A stretch of DNA of 64,000 nucleotides from Bifidobacterium xylocopae (GTDB lineage Bacteria; Actinomycetota; Actinomycetes; Actinomycetales; Bifidobacteriaceae), in the NCBI RefSeq assembly GCF_003315615.1, contig NZ_PDCH01000004.1:45949-109948 (forward strand), read 5' to 3'. The first letter of the stretch is position 1; each line of letters opens with the position of its first letter. A program made the translations under genes and the position numbers. This document shows positions 53,742-61,541 of this stretch, in pieces. The notes under the pieces are model-generated. The model had not been told where the DNA came from. It did not search any database and worked only from the letters and a program-made list of their open reading frames with translations.

Positions 53742-54494
53742 TTACTCTCGTATATCCCTTGCACCGCTTGTGCCGTGCCGGTCCGCATGGCTCTCGTCCG
53801 CACCGGCCGGAGGTTCGGTCTCAGTCCTATGACCCAGTGTCCGCCGGTGGAAGGGGCCGGCCAGCAGCAGCCAGCTCACCCATATTCCAAGCGCGAACAA
53901 CGGCAGGCCCATCACCAACCGCGCCGTACCCAACCAGACTATTCGATGGGACAGATACAGGGGCAGCTGGATGGCCAGGCGCAAGGAGAACAACCCCATC
54001 CACAGGATGCTGGCCAGCTTGTAGGCCCGGTACAGCCCCTTCTCGCCACGCCAAGCATCCAGCCACTCCCTGAAACCGGAAAAGACCGGATGACGCACGT
54101 ACTCAACGACCAGGCCTATTCCCGGCGCCCGGCACAGCAGCGTGGCACCCAAGGCAAGAATCCATGCCACATTGGTGATGAAACCTGGTAGATAGTAGCT
54201 GCGGGCATCCCGGCTCAGCCAGGCCCAGAGCAGGCAGATGCCAACCGCCAGAAGGCCGGTCAGCGCACCCAGCCATGACTGCTTACCTAACAGGCGCACA
54301 GCCAGCTGGACCAGGGCCAGAAGGCCGGCTGCCAGCACAGTCAGCTTCAGGTCCGCAGTCGTGATGAACAGGAACAGGAAGACAAGACCGGGCAGGAGGG
54401 ATTCGACCATTCCCCGCCAGCCTCCGATCGCCTCAAGGACGTTGAAATCCTCGGAGGCCAGGGCAGCCAGACCACGATCAGGGGGCCGCTTCAC
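53742..54494 (-). CDS. DUF3159 membrane protein
   Basis: A 250-residue integral membrane protein with about six hydrophobic helices, of the actinobacterial DUF3159 family. It begins MKRPPDRGLAALASEDFNVL and has IGGWRGMVESLLPGLVFLF near the start; the last 30 residues are hydrophilic. The start is GTG, 4 nt after the DUF3710 stop. Function unknown; the pairing with DUF3710 is conserved in actinobacteria. Confidence 0.85.
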   Translation of the reverse strand: MKRPPDRGLAALASEDFNVLEAIGGWRGMVESLLPGLVFLFLFITTADLKLTVLAAGLLALVQLAVRLLGKQSWLGALTGLLAVGICLLWAWLSRDARSYYLPGFITNVAWILALGATLLCRAPGIGLVVEYVRHPVFSGFREWLDAWRGEKGLYRAYKLASILWMGLFSLRLAIQLPLYLSHRIVWLGTARLVMGLPLFALGIWVSWLLLAGPFHRRTLGHRTETEPPAGADESHADRHGTSGARDIRE

Positions 54495-54498
54495 CGCG

Positions 54499-55332
54499 TC
54501 AGCGCACCTCGGAGAACATGGGACCGCGCGATAGTGTCGTCTTCACTTCGGTCTGCTGGTCGGAGTCGAAGGGGCCGGTCGGTTTTTCGGGGATCTTCGA
54601 GTCCTTCTCGCCACCTTCACCCTCCTCGGCAGCGGCGGCCGCACGCTCGGCCGGGGAGACCGGGGCATGCATGGGAATCAGGTCGCGCGGCGCCAGAGGC
54701 TCCTCGCCCCGGTCCACCACCACATCCTGGAAGTAACGGTATAGGGTCTCCTGCTCTTCTCCGCCTTCGGCCGCGGGGCCCGACATGATGCCGCGAAGCA
54801 TCCAACGGGGGCCATCCACACCGATGAAACGGGTGAGGAACTCCTTGCCCTTGACGGAGACGGGCAGTTCAAGTTCACCGCCGAACCGTCCTTCCACCTC
54901 CCTGGCCTTGGGGTTGGCCTTGAGCAGGTCCGAACGCACCATGTCCCACAGCCCCAATGTCTTCGGCGCGGCGAAGGCCTCAAGCTCCAAACTGGACTGG
55001 CCATAGGTGATGGTGACGCCCAGCACCTCGCCGGACTGGCTCTTGGCTTTGATTCTCAGCTGTATGCCCTGAAGGAAGGGAAGGTAGAGTGCACCCACAT
55101 CCAGGTAATCGTCATAATCGACGACATCCTCGTCATTGACATCCCAAGGACCGCGACCCACACCACGCTCCGGGCCGGAAGCGGCCGACTGGTTCTCGCG
55201 GTCGCCGTCTTCGTCCTGCCCGGCCGTCTCATTGGCCCTCTCCTCAACCTTTTCGGTCGGCTCAGTTTCCTCGCCCATCCTGGCTTCGTCGCCTGCGCCC
55301 TTGCGCTTCCTGCCAAAACCGAACAATCCCAT
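54499..55332 (-). CDS. DUF3710 protein
   Basis: A 277-residue soluble protein. The first 75 residues are charged and Glu-rich (MGLFGFGRKRKGAGDEARMG, then acidic); the DUF3710 core follows (DYLDVGALYLPFLQGIQLRI, FAAPKTLGLWDMVRSDLL, ITRFIGVDGPRWMLRGI-like LTRFIGVDGPRWMLRG). The tail is Ala/Glu-rich. It heads the DUF3710-DUF3159-methyltransferase-lipoprotein-ATPase series. The molecular role is not known. Confidence 0.88.
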   Translation of the reverse strand: MGLFGFGRKRKGAGDEARMGEETEPTEKVEERANETAGQDEDGDRENQSAASGPERGVGRGPWDVNDEDVVDYDDYLDVGALYLPFLQGIQLRIKAKSQSGEVLGVTITYGQSSLELEAFAAPKTLGLWDMVRSDLLKANPKAREVEGRFGGELELPVSVKGKEFLTRFIGVDGPRWMLRGIMSGPAAEGGEEQETLYRYFQDVVVDRGEEPLAPRDLIPMHAPVSPAERAAAAAEEGEGGEKDSKIPEKPTGPFDSDQQTEVKTTLSRGPMFSEVR

Positions 55333-55380
55333 GTCTCCTCATTTCTCCGCTGGCTCAACCGCTACCAGACTAGCAAACAA

Positions 55381-55410
55381 GCAGGCCGACCCCATGGAGG
55401 GTCGGCCTGC
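55381..55410 (-). terminator. Terminator of the opp operon
   Basis: A 12-bp perfect stem (GCAGGCCGACCC and its complement) with a 6-nt loop, followed on the minus strand by TTGTTTGC. It lies 20 nt after the oppDF stop. Confidence 0.88.
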
Positions 55411-55429
55411 TGCACCCGTATACCGGTTA

Positions 55430-57448
55430 TTAATCCAGGCCCAGGCTGAGCTTGCCGCCAGGGATGGCATCGAGCAGGTCCCGGGTGTACTGACGCTGCG
55501 GGTGGTCGAAGACCTCATCGGTCGTCGCATGCTCCACCAGCCTGCCGTGCTGCATGACCACCACTTCGTCGGCGATCTGCCGGACCACGGCCAGATCGTG
55601 AGTGATGAACAGGTAGCTCAGACCACGCTCCGCCTGAAGGTCATTCAGTAGGCGGAGGACCTGGTCCTGGACCAACACGTCAAGGGCGGATACCGCCTCG
55701 TCGCAGATGATCACATCCGGGTTCAAAGCCATGGCCCGGGCTATTGCGATGCGCTGCCGCTGTCCGCCCGACAGCTCATTGGGATAGCGGCCCATGACGG
55801 ATGAGGGCATCTCGACCATCTCAAGGAGCTCCTTGACCCTGTCCCGCCGGCTGCGATTGTCGCCGATACCGTGGATGCGCAGTGGCTCCTCAATCGAGCG
55901 GTAGATGGAGTACATCGGATCCAGGGACCCATAGGGGTTCTGGAAGACCGGCTGTACATGACGACGGAAGTCCAGCATCTCACGTGAACCGAAGCCCGAG
56001 GTGTCCTTGCCTTCATACAGGACCTTGCCCGCCGTGGGCTTGAGTAGGTGGAGGACCATGTTCGCCACGGTCGACTTGCCCGAACCTGATTCTCCGACGA
56101 TGGCGAGGGTGGTTCCCCTCTTGACCGAGAAGGAGACATCGTCCACGGCCTTGAACATCTCCTGCTTCCGCGGCAGTTTAAACTCCCGCGTAAGGTGTTC
56201 GACGGCGATGATGTGCTCGCTCTTCTCCAAAGCCTGTTCGCCCTTGGTGTGATGCTCCATCAGGCTCCGTGTGTCCTGGCCGCGTTCCTTGGCGGAGATA
56301 ATCCGCTGCGAGGCCAGCGAGGGGGCCGCTTCGACCAGCCGCTTGGTATAGGGATGCTGGGGATGCTGGAGCACTTCCAGGCTGGGACCGGACTCGACCA
56401 CCTGTCCCTTGTACATGACCACGATATGCTGGGCTCGCTCAGCGGCCAGACCAAGGTCGTGGGTGATGAAGAGCACGGCGGTGCCCAGTGAGTCCGTGAG
56501 CCCCTGCAGGTGGTCCAGTATCTTCTTCTGGACGGTCACATCCAAGGCGGACGTAGGCTCATCGGCGATCAGCAGGTCCGGCCGTGAAGCCAGACCCATG
56601 GCGATCAGGGCCCGCTGGCGCATGCCGCCCGAAAACTCGTGCGGGTACTGCCGGGCGCGTGTCACCGCCCCGGGCAGGCCGGCCTCGGACAGTAGGCCAG
56701 CGATCCGGTCGTTCATGTCCGAGCCCTTGACATACTTCTTGGCAATGGCCCAGGCCTCATCGTCGTCCACTCCGGCCGCGATAAGGTCCCTGGCCACACC
56801 CCACCTGGTCTCGGAGCCCGGGTCCCACTCGGACCGGAAGTGCTCGATGGCCTGGTCGACGTCGGCCTTGCCCGCCTTGGTCACGGCATCGCGCGCTTCA
56901 TCCATCAATCCCGGCAGGTCGGCCGAGGCTATGAACAGCTCGTCATCCTGCCCCTTCAAGGTCACATCCTCCGAGGATGCCAACATCTTAGCCAGTTGGG
57001 AACGCTTCTCCCGACTGACGTCCATGTTGTTGGCGACCAAGGCCTCCTTGACCTGGGTCCCGATTCGCCAGACCGGGTTCAGGTTGCTCATGGGGTCCTG
57101 GGGAACCAGGCCCATCTGCCGGCCGCGGATATCCTCATAGTCCTTGCGGGTCAGTCCGACAAGCTCCCTGCCATGGAGCTTGATCGACCCGCCGATGACC
57201 TTGCCGGTGCCGGGCAGCAGTCCCAGGACAGCCATGGCGGACGTGGACTTGCCTGATCCGGACTCTCCAACGATCGCCACCCACTGCCCGGGGTAGACGT
57301 TGAAGGAGGCATCGCGTACCGCATGCACGGAGTGCCCGTCTGCCGTGAAATCGACCTGGAGGTCCTTGACATCCAGAAGGGGGCCGTTGGCAACCTGCTG
57401 GCGGGCCAGTTCGCTCTTCATGCTCTCTGCTTGTGTTTGCTCACTCAT
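55430..57448 (-). CDS. oppDF: Oligopeptide ABC importer, fused double ATPase (OppD-OppF)
   Basis: A 672-residue protein with two complete ABC domains in one chain. First: Walker A GESGSGKST (61-69), Q-loop VPQDPMSNLNP, signature FSGGMRQR (272-279), Walker B DLLIADEP (291-298). Second: Walker A 452-460, VFQNPYGSLDP, LSGGQRQR (559-566), Walker B DVIICDEA. An Oligo_HPY-like segment (HPYTKRLVEAAPSL) joins them. Between residues about 143 and 247 the first domain has an extra, acidic, helical stretch absent from typical OppD. It powers the OppBC channel with peptides delivered by the OppA lipoproteins. Confidence 0.92.
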   Translation of the reverse strand: MSEQTQAESMKSELARQQVANGPLLDVKDLQVDFTADGHSVHAVRDASFNVYPGQWVAIVGESGSGKSTSAMAVLGLLPGTGKVIGGSIKLHGRELVGLTRKDYEDIRGRQMGLVPQDPMSNLNPVWRIGTQVKEALVANNMDVSREKRSQLAKMLASSEDVTLKGQDDELFIASADLPGLMDEARDAVTKAGKADVDQAIEHFRSEWDPGSETRWGVARDLIAAGVDDDEAWAIAKKYVKGSDMNDRIAGLLSEAGLPGAVTRARQYPHEFSGGMRQRALIAMGLASRPDLLIADEPTSALDVTVQKKILDHLQGLTDSLGTAVLFITHDLGLAAERAQHIVVMYKGQVVESGPSLEVLQHPQHPYTKRLVEAAPSLASQRIISAKERGQDTRSLMEHHTKGEQALEKSEHIIAVEHLTREFKLPRKQEMFKAVDDVSFSVKRGTTLAIVGESGSGKSTVANMVLHLLKPTAGKVLYEGKDTSGFGSREMLDFRRHVQPVFQNPYGSLDPMYSIYRSIEEPLRIHGIGDNRSRRDRVKELLEMVEMPSSVMGRYPNELSGGQRQRIAIARAMALNPDVIICDEAVSALDVLVQDQVLRLLNDLQAERGLSYLFITHDLAVVRQIADEVVVMQHGRLVEHATTDEVFDHPQRQYTRDLLDAIPGGKLSLGLD

Positions 57449-57461
57449 GCTGTTCTCCCAC

Positions 57462-58460
57462 TCAGGCCGTTCGACTCTTCGGATCCAAGGCGTCCTTGAC
57501 CGCGTCGCCCATCATGATGAAAGCCAGGACGGTGATGGCCAGGGCGGCTGACGGGTAGAAGAGCACCGATGGGTTGGTCCTCAGCAGGTTCTGCGCCGTC
57601 GAGATGTCCCCGCCCCAGGAGACCACCGAAGAAGGCAGACCGATGCCCAGGAAGGACAGTGTCGCCTCGGAGACGATGTAGGACCCCAGGGACATGGTCG
57701 CCATGACGATGACCGGAGCCAACGAGTTGGGGATGATATGACGGAAGAGGTTGCGCATGGGCGATGACCCCAAGGCCGTCGAAGCCGTGTTGAACTCCAG
57801 GTTCTTGGCCTCCAGCACGGCGCTTCGGGTTATGCGGGCCATGTTCACCCAGCCGAAGAGGGTAAGGGTGAATACGATCTTCCATATTGAAGTGGAGGTC
57901 CGGAACATCTGCAGGAGGACGATGGCGCCCAGGAGCATGGGAATCGCGAAGAAGATGTCCGTCACACGGCTCAGGACCGCATCGATCCAGCCGCCGCAGA
58001 AACCGGCGATGGCACCGACCAAACCACCTAGGAGGGTGACCAGGATGGTCGTCATGATACCGATGGAGACCGAGGTGCGGGCTCCATAGACCACGCGCGC
58101 GTACACGTCGCAACCCTGCAGATCATAACCGAAGGGATGCCCGCCTCCGCCACCTTCCAGGGAGTTCTCCAGATTGCAGGAGACCGGGTTCTGCTTGGTG
58201 AAGAGGGAGGGGAAGAGCGCAACCAGAACCACGAAGACCACCAGGATTGCGGAGATGATGAAAATCGGGTTCTTGCGCAGGGTCTTCCAAGCGTCGGCCC
58301 ACATGCTCGTGGCCGGCGCCTCCTCGTCAATCGAATCGACCTCCTTCAGCGGGGTCTGGTCCAGGGACGCCACGAAGCGCTCCTGGCCCGGCAAAGGGTC
58401 CGGGAAAAACACCTCGGCGTTCGAGTCGCGGCTGTTGCTGTTCATTGTCGTATCTGTCAT
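57462..58460 (-). CDS. oppC: Oligopeptide ABC importer permease OppC
   Basis: A 332-residue OppC-type permease: a hydrophilic N-terminal tail with a PLKEVDSIDEEAPATSMW stretch, a first helix (FIISAILVVFVVLVALFPSL), a large external loop with HPFGYDLQGCDVYARVVYGA, and the BPD-type EAA region (AVLEAKNLEFNTASTALGSS). The last part reads LGIGLPSSVVSWG. I start at 58460 (MTDTTMNSN), with GAAGG upstream; a GTG at 58478 overlapping the oppB stop is an alternative. Confidence 0.92.
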   Translation of the reverse strand: MTDTTMNSNSRDSNAEVFFPDPLPGQERFVASLDQTPLKEVDSIDEEAPATSMWADAWKTLRKNPIFIISAILVVFVVLVALFPSLFTKQNPVSCNLENSLEGGGGGHPFGYDLQGCDVYARVVYGARTSVSIGIMTTILVTLLGGLVGAIAGFCGGWIDAVLSRVTDIFFAIPMLLGAIVLLQMFRTSTSIWKIVFTLTLFGWVNMARITRSAVLEAKNLEFNTASTALGSSPMRNLFRHIIPNSLAPVIVMATMSLGSYIVSEATLSFLGIGLPSSVVSWGGDISTAQNLLRTNPSVLFYPSAALAITVLAFIMMGDAVKDALDPKSRTA

Positions 58461-58474
58461 CAAACCTTCACCCC

Positions 58475-59401
58475 TCACGCGTACCGGATGCGCGGATCAA
58501 GCACCGCATAGAGCAAGTCGACCAAAAGGCTGCATACCACAAAGATCATGACCATGATCGTCACGATGGAGACCACCAAGGTCCCCTCGCCTCGCAGAAT
58601 AGCCTGGTAGAGCGTATTGCCCACGCCCTGGATGTTGAAGATGCGCTCGGTGATCATGGCGCCACCCATCAGACCCCCGATGTCGGCGCCCAGGTAGGTG
58701 ACGACCGGGATTAGCGAGTTGCGAAGGATGTGGCGGACCGTGACCTGGAAGTTGCTCAGGCCCTTGGCCCTGGCCGTACGCACATAGTCCTCGGAGAGGT
58801 TGGTGGAGATCTCCGTTCGTGTCAGGCGGATGATCGAAGCCATGGAGACCGAACCGAGCACGATGGCTGGCATCAGCAGGTCAATGAAGCCCGGGGATGC
58901 CCCTGCCGTAGCTGGCAGGATATGCCATTTGACACCAAAGAGATACTGCAGGATGAAGCCCGTGACGAAGGTGGGCACAGAAATCAGCAGAAGGGATATG
59001 ACCAGGATGATCTGATCGGACCACTTGCCCTTGGTCAGGCCGGAGACGATGCCGAAGAGGATGCCGAACACGCCCTCGAACACGAACGCCATGAGGGCCA
59101 GCCTGATGGTGACCGGGAACGCGCGGCCGATCACGGATATGACCGGTTGTCCGGCGAAGGTCTTGCCGAAGTTCAGGGTAAGCGCATTCTTCAGGAAGAG
59201 CAGGTACTGGACGAAGAAGGGTTTGTCCAGATTGTATTCCGATCGTATCTGCGCGGCTACGGCCTGGTTGACCGGCTTGTCTCCGAACATCGCGGCGACT
59301 GGGTCACCGGGCAACGCGAAAACCAGCGCGTAAATCAACAGAGTCGTACCGAGAACAACGGGAATCATCTGCAGGACTCGACGCAGAAGATATTTGCCCA
59401 T
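58475..59401 (-). CDS. oppB: Oligopeptide ABC importer permease OppB
   Basis: A 308-residue OppB-type permease, with six hydrophobic helices. It begins MGKYLLRRVLQMIPVVLGTT, the usual OppB/DppB start, and has FALPGDPVAAMFGDKP and the EAA-type loop DYVRTARAKGLSNFQVTVRH. I start at 59401, with AAGGAG 8 nt upstream. It overlaps or abuts oppC. It is separated from the upstream oppA by 427 nt with hairpins and a possible promoter. Confidence 0.93.
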   Translation of the reverse strand: MGKYLLRRVLQMIPVVLGTTLLIYALVFALPGDPVAAMFGDKPVNQAVAAQIRSEYNLDKPFFVQYLLFLKNALTLNFGKTFAGQPVISVIGRAFPVTIRLALMAFVFEGVFGILFGIVSGLTKGKWSDQIILVISLLLISVPTFVTGFILQYLFGVKWHILPATAGASPGFIDLLMPAIVLGSVSMASIIRLTRTEISTNLSEDYVRTARAKGLSNFQVTVRHILRNSLIPVVTYLGADIGGLMGGAMITERIFNIQGVGNTLYQAILRGEGTLVVSIVTIMVMIFVVCSLLVDLLYAVLDPRIRYA

Positions 59402-59491
59402 CGGCTTTTCTCCTTTGCAGTTCGCGGGGGGTGCTATACACACGTAATCATCCGCCCGCATGAAAATTCTGTTAGCAGTGTATCAGTAAGA

Positions 59492-59510
59492 CGTAACCGG
59501 TGACGTTACG
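59492..59510. promoter_or_regulatory. Inverted repeat, possible operator upstream of oppB
   Basis: CGTAAC and GTTACG arms 7 nt apart form an interrupted palindrome with CGG-TGA at its centre. On the minus strand it lies just upstream of a TACACT -10-like hexamer, where a repressor or activator could act on oppB. The regulator is unknown. Confidence 0.5.
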
Positions 59511-59731
59511 GATTGGCTTCGTTCCAACCCCGTGGGCTGCTGGTCCCTGGACGCCCCTGTGCTCATAGCCCCTGATCCAAGTGCATGGTCGTGCACAGCC
59601 GGATACGGGTTTCTGCCGAAACGCTGATGGATGCCGATGGCCATGCGAATGCTTTTGGCTGCATAGCCTGTCTGGTCCATGGTTAACCAGGCCATGGACT
59701 ACTGGGAGGAGCTTGTCCTCGCTGAGGTACG

Positions 59732-59790
59732 GCAGCGCCGCCGATGGCCATCCGGGAATCGGACCCCGGGGGCCGAATCGACGGCGCTGC
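59732..59790 (-). terminator. Large stem-loop after oppA1
   Basis: A 14-bp stem (one G-U pair) between GCAGCGCCGCCGAT and ATCGACGGCGCTGC closes a 31-nt GC-rich loop that can fold further. It lies about 40 nt after the oppA1 stop. It may stop transcripts or stabilise the oppA1 3' end. Confidence 0.65.
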
Positions 59791-59828
59791 GGATGACCCC
59801 AGTCCCTTTGCCGGGCTGGGCCTGTTCC

Positions 59829-61496
59829 TTACTTGCTCAGGGCCGCATAATCAGGCGTGCTCTTCCAAGTGAATGCGAAACCATGCACGTTCTTGGCTGC
59901 CACACCCTTGGAGTTGGCATTGTAGAGCGGCACGACCGGCAGGTCCTGCATCAGGACCTCCTCGGCCTGCTGGAAGAACTTGTTGGCTTCCGTGCTTGAT
60001 TTGGCCTCGGTTCCCTTCTTCAGCAGCTCGTCGAACTTGGGGTTCTTGTAGTCGCCGTCGTTGGAGCCGTTGCCGTCGGCTGCAGCCGTGGAATAGATGG
60101 GCTGCAGGTAGTTCTCCAAGGACGGGTAGTCGGGCTGCCAACCGGAGCGGAAGGCCGAATCCGTGAATTTACGGCCGGAGACGTTGTTGCGGAACTCGTT
60201 GAAGGTCGGCTGCGGGTTGCCCTCCGCCTTGATCCCCAGGGAGTTCTTGATCGAATTCGCCAGCGCGTCATAGATCTCCTTGTGGCCCCCATCCGAGTTG
60301 TAGGCCATCTTAAAGACGTCGTCAGCACCCCAGGGAGCGATCCTGTCGGCCTGCGCCCACAGCTCCTTGGCCTTCTTCGGATTGTACTTCAGAACATCCG
60401 AACCCTTCAGATCCCTCGAATAACCGGGAATGGTCGGAGCCGAGAAGTCGGTGGGCACGGTTCCGGTCTTTCCCAGAACCTTGTCAAGCACCTGCTGGCG
60501 GTCGATCGCCATGGAGATGGCCTGCCTGCGCAGCTTGCCCTCCTGGTCCTGCCCGAAGTGCTTCATGTAAGAGGGGATCGTGAAATTCTGGAAGACAGGG
60601 CCGGACACGTTCAACGCCTGGACCTGGTCATCGGATCGGAAGGTCTTGATCGCCGACGAAGGGATGGTGTCGAGTACGTCCAGGTTGCCGGACTGTACAT
60701 CTGCATAGGCCGCCGTCGGGTCGGTGTAGGCGCGGAACTCGATGCCGCCGTTCCTCACCTTCGTGATGCCTTGGTAATCGGGGTTCCTGACCAGCTTGAC
60801 CGACTTGTTGTGCTCCCAGGACTTGAACTTGTATGGGCCGTCCGAGACGGGCTTCTCACCGAAGGCTTTGGGGTCCTTGAAGAAGGACTCTGGCAGTGGG
60901 GCGAAATAGTCCATTCCGAGCTGTGTGGTGAAGGTGGAGGAAGGTGCGGCCAGATCCACGGTGAAGGTCTTGTCATCGACGACCTTGAGCCCCTCCAGCT
61001 GGGCATCCGCTGGAGCATCCTTCTGCTGGAGCGCGTCGAAGCCCTTGATGACGCCATAGAAGCTTGATCCCAGCTGTCCGTTGTTCACATTGGCGCCCCA
61101 GGACCACGCCTTGGTGAAGGACGAGGCGGTCACCGGCGAACCGTCGGTGAACTTCCAACCCGGCTTCAGGGTCACGGTGAACTGGGTCATGTCGGCGTTG
61201 GGCTTGATCTCCTTGGCGACCTCGTTATGGACCTTGCCCTTGGAATCGAAGCGGACCAGTCCGGAGAACATCATGTCCAGCGGGTTGCCGCCACCCACCT
61301 CGGTGGTGTCCGAAGGGATCAAAGGCTTTGCCGGCTCGGAGCCGAAGACGCTGATGACGGCATCCGAAGAGGTTCCCGAAGCGCCAGAGGACTTGTCGCT
61401 ACCGGATGCGCCGTCTGATCCGCCGCAGGCGCTCAGAGCCAGCGCCAGTGAGCAGGCCGACGCCACGATGAGCGTCAATCTGGATTTCTTGTTCAT
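59829..61496 (-). CDS. oppA: Peptide-binding lipoprotein OppA (copy 1)
   Basis: A 555-residue extracellular solute-binding protein, family 5, which captures oligopeptides for OppBC-DF. Lipobox LSACGG (Cys24) after a short signal (MNKKSRLTLIVASACSLALA). Family-5 blocks include KVHNEVAKEIKPNADMTQ, WKFTDGSPVTASSFTKAW, SDGPYKFKSWEHNKSVKLVR and RQAISMAIDRQQVL. GAAAGG precedes the ATG. It is 45 nt after copy 2, so the two are probably cotranscribed. Part of it (60181-60440) is almost identical to copy 3. Confidence 0.94.
   Translation of the reverse strand: MNKKSRLTLIVASACSLALALSACGGSDGASGSDKSSGASGTSSDAVISVFGSEPAKPLIPSDTTEVGGGNPLDMMFSGLVRFDSKGKVHNEVAKEIKPNADMTQFTVTLKPGWKFTDGSPVTASSFTKAWSWGANVNNGQLGSSFYGVIKGFDALQQKDAPADAQLEGLKVVDDKTFTVDLAAPSSTFTTQLGMDYFAPLPESFFKDPKAFGEKPVSDGPYKFKSWEHNKSVKLVRNPDYQGITKVRNGGIEFRAYTDPTAAYADVQSGNLDVLDTIPSSAIKTFRSDDQVQALNVSGPVFQNFTIPSYMKHFGQDQEGKLRRQAISMAIDRQQVLDKVLGKTGTVPTDFSAPTIPGYSRDLKGSDVLKYNPKKAKELWAQADRIAPWGADDVFKMAYNSDGGHKEIYDALANSIKNSLGIKAEGNPQPTFNEFRNNVSGRKFTDSAFRSGWQPDYPSLENYLQPIYSTAAADGNGSNDGDYKNPKFDELLKKGTEAKSSTEANKFFQQAEEVLMQDLPVVPLYNANSKGVAAKNVHGFAFTWKSTPDYAALSK
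60181..60440. repeat. 260-bp near-identical tract shared with oppA copy 3
   Basis: Aligned base for base with 63741-64000 (offset 3,560), this segment differs at only one position (60312 A against 63872 G). The equivalent part of copy 2, between them, differs at many positions. The match runs to the end of the window and may continue. Confidence 0.95.
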
Positions 61497-61541
61497 ATTC
61501 TTACCTTTCCATTATTTGGAATCTTGTGGCCATGGGCCGTA

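Larger units (their letters stand above)
59402..59828. other. 427-nt intergenic region between oppA1 and oppB
   Basis: No gene is supported. On the minus strand it runs: stem-loop after oppA1 (59732-59790), a smaller hairpin GTCCATGG/CCATGGAC at 59675-59699, an inverted repeat at 59492-59510, a -10-like TACACT near 59478-59483, and the oppB ribosome-binding site. This layout suggests that oppB-C-DF has its own promoter and that most oppA transcripts stop here. Confidence 0.6.

Noticed and set aside
59679..59999. Small plus-strand frame beginning MVNQAMDYWEELVL in the oppA1-oppB gap
   Set aside because: It runs through the oppA1 stem-loop and then antisense into oppA1; no ribosome-binding site and no family resemblance.
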